A DNA stretch of 64,000 nucleotides. Source: Membranipora membranacea (lineage: Eukaryota; Bryozoa; Gymnolaemata; Cheilostomatida; Membraniporidae). Of the stretch, positions 1 to 9,903 are shown piece after piece. The position numbers were made by a program, and so were the translations under genes. The stretch lies in assembly GCA_914767715.1 (NCBI GenBank), contig OU612075.1, forward strand, positions 14,322,001 through 14,386,000, in the 5' to 3' direction. The notes below the pieces were generated by a model. It had not been told where the DNA came from. It ran no database searches and was given only the letters and a program-made list of their open reading frames with translations. The stretch's first letter is position 1, and every line of letters starts with the position of its first letter.

Positions 1-208
1 TACAAGTGAACTACTGTATTGGTGTAATATTGCTTGTTTTAATGTGCAGCGTGGTTCGAATTACACTGTTTCTAGGGAAATCAAATGATTTATTTTTGGC
101 ACTGGAAACTCCAACCACAATCTCTGTGCCAAATGTTTTCCTAGTATTTTAAAATTAACTGTTGATTTATTGCATTCTATTTTATAGTAGTTAATGAATT
201 TCTCTTAG

Positions 209-1510
209 GGTAATATCAACAACCACACCAAAGTGAATGTGGTTATGACAACCCAAGCACAAGCGTACACCGCACATAAAACAAAATATATATTTATTCA
301 GGAGCCTCGTCCTTTATGGCAGAAGTTTTCATCGTTAGTACGGCCGGTAGATCCTCCACTCCTCTCTCCAGTACACCTAAACCCTGTACAACAGAAACTA
401 CATACACAACTACAGACCAAATATAACACTCTAAAAGCCAGTCTGGACCGTCAACAGGAGGAGCTGTCACAACTTCTCACCCAGTTAAACCTCGCAGCCA
501 GTGAGTATCACTCTGTGTTCATTCTGTCCATAATGGTTTAGTTTGTTGCCTCCCAACACTCAAATCAGTTGAATCGTTCCTTTTCATGTTATATCAGATG
601 CATCAAACTGCATATGCGGGTTCTATGTAGATCTCAGTTTGTGCAAGCAAGTTTGAAAACAGTTGTAACGTCGAAACACTTCATACCATCATTTATGTTG
701 AGACTCATATGCTAAAAATCTGGTCATCCAAGCGAATCCAGATTGACGTCATTTACATTGGTTTTTCTTGCAAACCATGTTTCTGCCATTGACGCTTGAA
801 TGTACTTTTCAACAAATTAGAGAAATGTGTCACTGCATTTGATATTCTACATCAGAATGTGTGAATCTCAATGGCATTGAATCTACTACTCCATGCTACT
901 TACTAGTTATCATTAGTTATCATTATCTATTGAAATCGGTCAACACCGATAATGGTAAAACCCAACAATTACACACTCACACAAATTGAAAGATTGGAAT
1001 TTCGAATCACATTTAAAGAGATATGAAAATTTCCTTTCAAATTTGTGCACATGATTATTTGGAATGCCTTATTCTCACGCGCATTTGAGTCCATAAGTGA
1101 CAATGCATTGCAGTGTTGACGTCAAGCGCGCAGTTGATGCAGTTATTGTAATATGGCCCAAACTACGCTTGTCTTGTAGCTGCTCCTACGCACAATATTA
1201 TAACTGGTACCATCTGCTCTTGCAGGTGTGATTTACCTCTGCACTGCTCCGCTAGTCTCACCTTTGCTGGAAAATTAGGTGTGAAAAAAAATCCATAATG
1301 AAGAGTTGGTTATATGGGACGGGGTTATACGCCTGGTTACTTGTCCCTCATACAAGTGTGTTAAAATTGGTTTTTATTTTTCTTTGTGTAGCAATGCAAC
1401 CTTCTAGCCAAGACAAGATGTTCGGTGCCTCACATAGCAGTGATGAAATGAATTATCAAGGAAGACAACACCCTGTGGACAGTTTATGGGCCAAACAGAA
1501 TCAGCCATGA
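209..1510 (+). CDS. Probable CLOCK/NPAS2-like protein, C-terminal end (last two exons; gene continues to the left)
   Basis: Two exons are visible: 209-500 (after TCTCTTAG, ending at GCCA|GTGAGT) and 1392-1510 (after TTTCTTTGTGTAG). The first ends in phase 1 and the second completes the codon, reading on to a TGA at 1508-1510. The first exon encodes an amphipathic Gln/Glu-rich stretch with LKASLDRQQEELSQL. This resembles the coiled coil near the C terminus of CLOCK and NPAS2 (pattern L-x-A-x-I/L-x-x-QQEEL-x-x-I/L-x-x-QL). The last exon gives a short, Ser/Gln-rich, probably disordered tail. CLOCK-type proteins are bHLH-PAS activators of the circadian loop, but the bHLH and PAS parts lie outside this window, so the name rests on one short motif. 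Another Q-rich coiled-coil nuclear protein is possible. I am fairly sure of the exon pair and only moderately sure of the family. Confidence 0.5.
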
Positions 1511-2707
1511 CAAATAGTGTCCCCGTTATGACTCTCGCAGGATTTTTCTCCCTATCAGGCAGTCTCTGCTGCGGGTAATGTGCCGTCACAGTATCAGTAT
1601 ATGACATTGAAGCTCAGGTGAACCACCTGCAGAGAACTACTTAGAGAAGAAGCTAAGCAGTGCAAAACAAGCACTGACCGCTCGATATGCCTGAAACAGT
1701 ATCATCGTATGGCATATTAAGCTATGGGCATATGGGGATGGGAAAGCTGTAGCGTTTTCTCTGGTGTGGAGGAAGGAAAATCCGTTCCTCATCTCAGTGA
1801 GGCAACCCAGCAGTCTCTATGCATGCCAGTCAAGGATTTTACACCCTGCTATATAATTATTATTTTATATTCAATCATTCCAAATCTCATTTTCAATAAG
1901 ACTGATTCGTCTGCAATGCTGTGGTGATGCACAAGAGGAAATCTTCTTACTCTGCTGCCAAATGTCTTATATAATAATTATCACTCTTCATTCACTGTGT
2001 AATGATAGCACTGATTTTACCATGTTTTGTCATAATTTCCTGTATCGTATCTACAAGTCCAGTTTCTTATCAATCTTCAATAGTCACCATATCATGGCAG
2101 AGTTTGTTTATTTGTAATGATTGTATCTCAGGGTTGGGCACTTGGACCTCTCATATAGACCAAGAACCAGATTATTTTTTACCGCAGCATCAGAGAGCAA
2201 GTCGTCAAGCTCAAGTCGGGCGCATGTCATGTCTGTAACCTTGTACTATATATTTATACATATGTATCATGATTTAAACCCACAAGATGGCTTTATAATT
2301 CTGATCTTACAATTCTGCATCTTAGAAAATAAGAATGGCATAACTTGTCCTATATATTTCAATAAACATTTGTGACTATGTACTTTTTAATGCCATATTT
2401 CAGTCTTACATATATAAATGAGCTCGGCTCTAGTCGTGATGAAACAGTATAAAAGCACCAACGATAGTCTTCTGGGCAGAAAAAAATAAAAAGGTAAAAA
2501 TCCAATGTCAAAATTCACAAGCGAGTACTGCCTAGAAAACGATGACTGCTCTGCAGGCAGCTTGTTCCAAACTCCCTGCTGCAGTAAAATTTGTGAGTTT
2601 TGGAATTGTGTTCTCTGGTAGGATAATAGCTGGTTAGACAACACTAGTATGCTATTCTTGATGTTCGTGAGATGACTAGACCTGTCAGTAGATGGAAGCT
2701 ACATAGT
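1511..2707. other. Convergent intergenic region between the CLOCK-like gene and RPIA
   Basis: This stretch holds the 3' ends of two genes that face each other. An AATAAA at about 2360 could serve the plus-strand gene. I see no protein-coding exon or RNA gene in it; the short open frames have no splice context and no recognisable product. Confidence 0.5.
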
Positions 2708-5681
2708 TTAGAGTTCTGAAGTCTTCACTGAGCCATCCTCCATACCAAAGTACACTCGCTTTGTCATCCCACAAAAGAGACCTGTCTCAACAACGCCTGT
2801 CAAAAATAAAACAATCTCAATTTTTTGTTCACAGGCACGACCAAAAGAAAACAAGACAATATGTATATATATATATATACATTACATATTTTCTCTGGTA
2901 ATGAGTTTAGAGACCACACACCGCTGCTTACAGTAATCTATTGGTAAGACTTGATCTATTTAAAGTGTATCCTGTGATTGATGGTTGACCATAATCCATC
3001 AGAGGTCAGTAGATTCCAGGTCACATTTAGGTGAGATTAAGGTCACTTATTGTGCCGTTATGCAGGGAAAGTTGATCTACTTACCAGGTATCAGTTTTAG
3101 AGTTTGATGAGTAGCTGTCCAATCTGTAGAACATTCATCAAATACCCAGTCCAGAACAAAGTTACCATTATCTGTCACAACTGGCCCCTAAAATTTAATA
3201 AACATCCATATTTTGTTATTATTATTACAAATGTGGTTGGCAGTAAAGGAAGCGTTACCGCAGTAGGCCACGAGTGACAACATTAGAGAGATTTATGTAC
3301 TGGTCAATATGTTAGCTTAGACATAATTTAATTTGCAGCTGTGGCATAAGAAAAGAGCTGCAGTTGCAATCGACACTGTTCCCGACACTGTTGGCGCTGA
3401 TTGTGGGTTGAAAATGCCAAGGTTGAAGGTACTTTCCTGAAAGTGCCTTCGACCCAGCATTGGCTATTTGTGACCCAACCAATCAGAGCCAACTCATTGG
3501 CTAATGAATGAATGTAATAAAGGAGACAACTCTTCATACATTCTGGCCACGTGAAAAGGCTACAGTAAACCCATTATAGATACTAGTAGATAACTTTGCT
3601 CACAGCTTTTTGCTTAGCCATTCTGAGATTTGCTTGTCCTCCTAACGCTGCCTGTATCCTTCTCTGTACAGGTATATATGTAAACGGCAGCACTTCTATA
3701 GGTACTCCCTTCTTCCAATTCTCTCCTAGCTTTACAGAATCCTTCCTGTATAAAACATAGCAGCAGTCACATGGGCTATGTGCTTACAGTGTGTACCATT
3801 TATGGGTTAACAGATTTATTAAGTAAGCCACTGTTGCAAATGTGCTATGAATCATATCAAACAGTTGGTTGAGTACTCCTGAACTGGTGTAAAAAAATAA
3901 AAACATCACTATGCCAAATAGTACATGTTCTACCCAAGCTGATAAAGATATACATAATTTAATTGAGAAGTTATTAATGTCTAGATGAAAAGAATGCAGA
4001 CTGCGAATAATAGTTTCAGTCTGTTTAAACATTCACATCTCTGATAGTGATCTTCAGTTCATTTGATCCAATCCGCCTATGATATGGTAAGATGTGAGAT
4101 GGTAAAACGAACGCTCTATTGAGCCTTCATTCTACTTTACCTGTAGTCTGCGATAATATAGAGATTCGTAGCAGCCACAGCGACAGCCTTCTCCTGTGTC
4201 TGACAGGCTCCTCCTCCTTTTATCAGATTCAAGCTGGCGTCCACCTCATCAGCGCCATCGATTGCTATATCTAACTGTATGATCATAAAATAGTTAAGAT
4301 GGATTGGCTTGTTGATTACATTCAACTGAATTCAATCTTGCAAGTCACGAATGCCTCATCATAAATAAATCACTCAGCTATATCAGATATCTTCCTTGTG
4401 ATATAACATTACTAGTCAGGAGCCAAAAGAACATTAACTGTGTGTGACAGATGGTACAATAGTAGACCATTTTAACCTTCTGTCTGGCATAATACATCGG
4501 AAAGCACATCAAGTCGTGTCTTCATAAACAATATTCTCGAAAAAATTGTAAAGATAGTTTGTCTAATCTATGCTTACGCTTGAACATTACCGCCCGATAC
4601 AGTTACCAACATGTATACCTAATACTCTCCAAAGTCATGGAGCCATTTATCAGTATATATTTACTTACCTTTAACCTTTCTTATAAAACATAATATTTGA
4701 CTTGCCTCGGGAGTAGAGTTAAGATCACTGAGAACAAGATTGTTTTCTTGTATCAGTTGTGTGGCTTGGAATGAGGTTGGCACACATACAAGCTTCAATC
4801 CTTCCTCTTTTACCCTTTCTGCTGCAAAAAATAGGTGCCTATGTTTACTGACTAGTCTGTATATAAACTATCTGTCAAATATAGAAGGCCATCTTCTGGA
4901 TGAAATGAAATTCTCTGTCTCAGATGACCAAGTCATTTTCCGTCATCTTGACCTGAACACATGACAAGAAAAGTACCAACTTGTATCGCTTCATAAATGT
5001 TCCATCAAGAAATTACTCTCTAGCTAAGATTTATTTGACGATGGGTAACAAACTTCCATGGCTTCAACTAGTTCCAAATGCGTTATCCAACCTTGCCACA
5101 ATACTCTAAATTTGACATAGGCCTATTTAAATGATACCAAATATGGGGCGGCGCAATGACAGCCCAAGGAAACTTGATAACTTTCAATAAAAAATTAAAA
5201 AAAATATACTTACAAATTCTCTGAACTGCATACACAACAGTAGAGCCTGATCCTATTCCAACTTTTTGTCCATCCTAAAATAAATAAACTACTCCATCAT
5301 TAACACAAACCACGCCACTGTATTTTTCACTCTGCTTATACAAGGAAAAAGTGATGCTCAGTTGCACGTGCTGGTAAACAAATATAGACTACTATCCAAT
5401 ATAAAGAGGCTACTTCCTATCTATACTGGTAGCAAAGTCACAATACTACCCCAGCTTCTACTCACAATTTTGATACATTATTTATTAAATCTGATGCTGC
5501 GCCTTTACCACACCTAATCCATGCATGCAGTTAAAAACCTATTACATAGAATAACTCTATGGTTAAAAATAGTGTCAGAGTGAATTAACTTTTCAGTGTA
5601 TTATAGCGCTGACTTTACCTTCACGTGATTGTTTACTGCAGCGAACGCTGCCGCTTTTTTACCTTGCTCCACAGAACTCAT
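2708..5681 (-). CDS. RPIA: Ribose-5-phosphate isomerase A, complete, 7 exons, 235 aa
   Basis: This enzyme interconverts ribose 5-phosphate and ribulose 5-phosphate in the non-oxidative pentose phosphate pathway. Exons in transcript order: 5619-5681, 5214-5274, 4706-4821, 4141-4274, 3604-3745, 3085-3187, 2708-2796. They sum to 708 nt with all phases kept. The start ATG (5679-5681) gives [20 protein letters not shown], matching the family's first helix. Next come the phosphate-binding [14 protein letters not shown], then DGADEVD and LIKGGG. Residues D86, D89, K99 and E108 have the same spacing as catalytic D81, D84, K94 and E103 of E. coli RpiA. The C terminus, [23 protein letters not shown], is typical. 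Length equals the core enzyme, with no mitochondrial-type N-terminal extension. A TTTTAG just upstream of the ATG suggests a 5' non-coding exon. Intron 3 appears to use a GC donor (see findings). Confidence 0.96.
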
Positions 5682-7904
5682 GATTCCTCTAAAAGCAAAC
5701 AATCTGCTGATTTGATTACTTGATAATATTGCTTTGCTCTTTATTATCTTAAATATAATCATCAGCTCTCACACACCGACTCTCTGACAGGAATCTGAAA
5801 CAAGAATATTAAATATTTGGACTTGAAACCAAATTCAACAACATGATGTTGCAGACTGAAGCTAAAATCATCCACAATCTCAAGGCCCTAGTTACTGCAT
5901 CATCTATTTATTTGTAATTTTGTTGCAGTCTATCTTATGAAGATGAATTATTAAATGATTGCATCATACAAAATGTAGATAGGCCACTTGGTAAAACTCC
6001 GCTCAAGCACACACTGGCTGAAACATGGAACCAAGTCATGACCAGTTTGGAAGGCTCTCAACTACCGATTGGCTCAATGGGGCTCAGCAAACCCAACTGT
6101 GAGATCATACCGAGTCCTAGCCGTCTTGACAAGCTTTGTTCGGACCCACCAAACAAAGCTTGTAATGACAGGCTGACCCAGTCCCTGCCAAAACTTCAAG
6201 AAGGTACTTGTTAACAAGGTCTACACTTGTGTTCAATAACAACCTCTCTCCCCGTTTATTGTTTTTGCAATTTTTCTTTTGCAATTTACTGCATGATTTT
6301 CAGAGTCATTCTGATGATTGGATTGTCTCACAGAATTTTGTTTGACAATACTGTCAGTTATTATAATAGTTTTTAATCATCAGGCTCACTGCTAAACCTG
6401 GTCCTAACCTGCCAATAGGTGCTTAGTCTCAGTTCTGTACTGCTATCATGAACTGTATTTTGTTAATTTTAGTCTCCCAGTGTATGGTTTACGAATTCAC
6501 TTGGATTTGGACTGTTCAGAGGAGTTGAGGCGACCATTCTGATTAGAGTACAAGTGAAGTGTATCGGTATAGTTTTCAACCACACTCCTATGTCCTAAGC
6601 TTTCACCACTTACAGTTACTCCTTGCATGTATAATATCATTAAGTTTCTTAAAATTCCTCGTGTTTATTACTATTGGTACATATTTTCTGCTTATTTTTT
6701 GAAAGAATATGATTAAGTTGGCACAATGATTTTTGTATCATTGACGAATGACAAAATGTAGCGGATGACAAGTTCCGAGTGGCTGATAATTGTGAGTTTA
6801 TTGCTTTCCTTTGAGAATGAAACAAATGGAAGTCCTGAGGACTTATGACAAGCAACCACCCTGGCTATGTTTGCCTGAGGAGTGACAGCTTTTGGTTGAA
6901 TCAACAATAAGACAGGGGGCAGTCAAACATATGACCAGAGACAGGTTTGCAGTAGCCAATGTGGTGGCTCTGATTGGTGGGTGGTTTCTCCAACCTTCCA
7001 TTCAGAGCCAACACGTTGTAACCTGTAAATCACCACTATGACCATGCTTGAGCTTCCAGGGCACCCACTTTCATATCAGTTATGATGTACTTACAACCAC
7101 TTGTTACTTGACTTGCACAGTACATCTTGCCAGTCCCAAGGAAGGAGTACTGTAAGACTGATTCTGAACAATATCATAGGCAGAACACAGGCTTGCAAGC
7201 ATGGGCCCTGGGACTTTCGTGTCTTCATTTTGCCAATGTCCAGTATCAACCATCCCAAAAACACCATACACACTGACACAGACAGCAGGGTAAGACACAA
7301 AACATGAATCTTGGGCCCCAACCATACCATACACATACATACCATCCCATGCTTGCATGCTCCATAGCCCAGCTGAAACTTACTTGGGACTGGACATTAA
7401 CAAAATACAGAAATGCGAAGTCCCAGAAACCAAGCCTGTCTTGGCAAGCTTTGTTCAGTCCACAGGAACCCATGCACAGCCCATGCCTGCACCATGTCTT
7501 GCACTCTTCTTCCTTTTGCACCTAGACCAATCAAATTCAGTGTCAGGAAACAGGAAAATCAACCAGGAAACGGAATGACAATGTAATAATGGATTCACTA
7601 GAAGTTGAATGTTTCTTAAACTTGACTTGATTGGCTAAATTGTTGAAAAGAATTCAAGTGTGGATCAAAACAGGTAAAATAAAAAAAAATTAATTTTCAG
7701 TAAAGTTCAATATAAATATCAGTATACTATATATATATATCTCACATTAGTTTGTAGAGAGGCAAAATTATTTGCAAACTATGGGCGGTGCAGTGTAGCT
7801 TCATAATAGCTTCTCATGGGACAGTCGAGTCACAGTGGTCATACCTGACAAGTCTCCCTTTTTGGTAGGGAGGCTCCATAGGCAGTAACTCAGGCAGTAT
7901 CAAA

Positions 7905-7940
7905 CATGTCCAGTATCAACCATGGTTGATACTGGACATG
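7905..7940. repeat. Perfect 36-bp palindrome with a dispersed half-copy
   Basis: The arm CATGTCCAGTATCAACCA is followed directly by its exact reverse complement, centred between 7922 and 7923. Imperfect pairing continues outward: GGGAGGCTCC at about 7868-7877 faces GGGAGGCTCCC at about 7961-7971. The arm recurs without its partner at 7236-7253. This pattern suggests a non-autonomous foldback or MITE family. Confidence 0.75.
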
Positions 7941-8488
7941 CTTGTAACTCCAGATGCCTATGGGAGGCTCCCAGTTTTAGGGGTAATTCCCATCCCCTCC
8001 CTTTTTCAGCTTCCTTTACCCAGAAAATTTTTGAAGCTACCTTTTGCTGTTTTGCAAGAGAAACTGTACTGTGTTTTCCTACCATCACATATCTACACAT
8101 ACCTATGACATGTATTTATTTATTATCATTACTTATTGTATGCGGCTATTCAATATTTGAGCCTAACCTACCAGTTCTTCCTCAGTTGAATAAATCAAGA
8201 CAATTTCATTCACAAAATGAGGTAAAATGATGTAATTCATAAAATTAACCGTCATGTTTTAGCTTGCAAATATTATACACAAGGCCTAAATTTGCACCCG
8301 AATTCTTGGGCGCAGAGTGGTAGTCCGGGTTTATAGTTCGTCCGCGGAGACCTCTGATCTCTGGGTCTGCCAACATGTCATGTATGGTGGTCAACATGCT
8401 CAAAATAAACAATGCATTTTCTTTGGTTTTGCAAGTTGATCTTCTAATAATCTTTCCATTCAATTTAATTTTTTATTTAATTCTAATT

Positions 8489-8989
8489 GACAGTTTTCTG
8501 AGCTCTGATTTAGGCCTCAATTCGGAGTTGTCCTCTCTCCAGTTTGGTACTTATAACCCACTCCGCATAGGGAAAACGTGCTGAAAAGAGGGTTATCTTA
8601 ATAACTGCTTATAATAGGATAAAAATTATTTTTGATTCAGAATCTGCAGCATTGAAAACTAATATGGACATAGTTTGGGAAATAATTTTAGTATTTGGAT
8701 AGTCAATTATAGCATTTTCTGCCTGTTTTGCGGACAATTTGGCAGAGTTTGGTCACTAAAATTAAGATTTATCAACATTCAAGCCTCCAATGATTTAGAA
8801 ACCCTGTCTCGGAGGGTTTTCGATGGTGCAGACTCTGAATCAAAACTCATTTTTTTCCTAACATAAGCGGTTTTCAAGATAACCCTCTTTCAGCAGGTTT
8901 TTCCTATGCGGCGTGGGTTAATTAAAAGTACCAAACTGGAGAGAGGACAACTCCGAATTGAGGCATAAATAAGAGCTCAGAAAACTGTC
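8489..8989. repeat. Large imperfect inverted repeat (arms about 170 bp), foldback/MITE-like element
   Basis: The left arm, about 8489-8661, starts GACAGTTTTCTGAGCTCT. It is matched in inverted orientation by about 8818-8989, which ends AGAGCTCAGAAAACTGTC. Shared blocks include CGGAGTTGTCCTCTCTCCAG and GAGGGTTATCTT. The spacer is about 156 bp. No transposase frame is present. I could not define a convincing target-site duplication. Confidence 0.8.
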
Positions 8990-8995
8990 TATAAA

Positions 8996-9055
8996 CATAG
9001 GACTGCCGCAGCTCCTGATTTTTAGCACAAAATCAGGAACTGCGGCAGTCCTATG
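8996..9055. repeat. 60-bp hairpin with a 27-bp stem, one mismatch and a 6-base loop
   Basis: The arm CATAGGACTGCCGCAGCTCC plus GATTTT faces AAAATC plus AGGAACTGCGGCAGTCCTATG. The two arms are reverse complements except for one position. It begins six bases after the right arm of the large inverted repeat. It may be part of the same element or a separate hairpin, and a transcribed stem-loop cannot be excluded. Confidence 0.8.
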
Positions 9056-9903
9056 CTAATAAATATTGACTCCAATATTTCGTTCTTGTAAGGCTCTCAC
9101 AAATAATCACCATTGATGATTGATTCAATCAATGGCCATTGGTATGGGTCCATGGGCCTCTTAGTCTCATCTATTCTCTGTAAAGAAAGCCATTCTGCTC
9201 TGCCTCTGTGGAATCATCAAATCAATGGGTTACTTACTCATTTCTCCTAAACCACCATCTATTACGAACCAGCCATGCCCATTGATTGATTGATCTATCG
9301 ATCGACTGATGTTGTTAACCATTGATGCTAACTCAATGTCATTGGTAGAGCCCTGTAGAGACCCATGTCGTTTGGTGCAAAGCAATGACCTGTGATGGCA
9401 ACAGAATGCGTTATGAAAAAGTGAGCCATGACGAGACCCTCACACCAAGGAGTCTCTAGCCCTTTTTCACACAGCAGTGGGCTGTTTGTGTGATGTATTG
9501 GAACAACCTCATGCAGCACACCCTTTGTAAATGCTGTTCTCAGTCTGCAGGCTATTGTTAGAAGTCTAGACTCAGCCATGACTGTAAGTCTGTCAAGAGG
9601 AGGGTAGTCTTGAGGGGTTGTGAGTCTGCTGTGTGACGCAGTAAAAAGAAAAGATCCTCAAAAACACCTTGAGATCTAAATTCAATACAGATATTTGAGC
9701 TCAATAGGACTTAGGTGGATGGGTTTTACTGGCTAGCTCCACCAAAACATTGCGGTTGCCAAGAGATTCGCTTGGTTCCTCATTTGTTTCCGCTCATTGG
9801 TGACACAAATCGATCCTCTTACTTTCTTCTGCTTTCAATTTCCAGTTGTTATAAGTACACATGTTTTAGTTTTGCTCCATAGCAGACAACCTGAGGAGCA
9901 GTT

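Larger units (their letters stand above)
5682..9903. other. Repeat-rich divergent intergenic region between RPIA and the SR-protein gene
   Basis: This is the largest gene-free stretch (4.2 kb) and contains the 5' ends of both neighbours. It is rich in foldback DNA: an 11-bp-arm inverted repeat at 6130-6162, related words at 7236-7253 and 7441-7455, a perfect palindrome at 7905-7940, a large inverted repeat at 8489-8989, a strong hairpin at 8996-9055, and ATTGATT-type simple sequence near 9281-9308. Several 60-100-codon open frames lie here on both strands, but I recognise no protein in them and they look like chance or transposon-derived frames. Confidence 0.6.

Noticed and set aside
52-62. 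GGTTCGAATT, like the B box of a tRNA gene
   Set aside because: No A box or cloverleaf could be folded around it.
7091-7578. Cluster of overlapping 70-90-codon frames on both strands
   Set aside because: Several frames are open at once on opposite strands, which is typical of repeat-derived low-stop sequence, and none resembles a known protein.
8245-8463. 72-codon minus-strand frame with a protein-like stretch (LRGRTINPDYHSAPKN)
   Set aside because: There is no family match that I recognise and no matching splice partner, and it sits next to foldback repeats. Likely transposon debris or chance.
9328-9579. 83-codon minus-strand frame starting MAESRLLTIACRLRTAF
   Set aside because: No recognisable domain and no splice or promoter context; probably chance in repeat-rich sequence.
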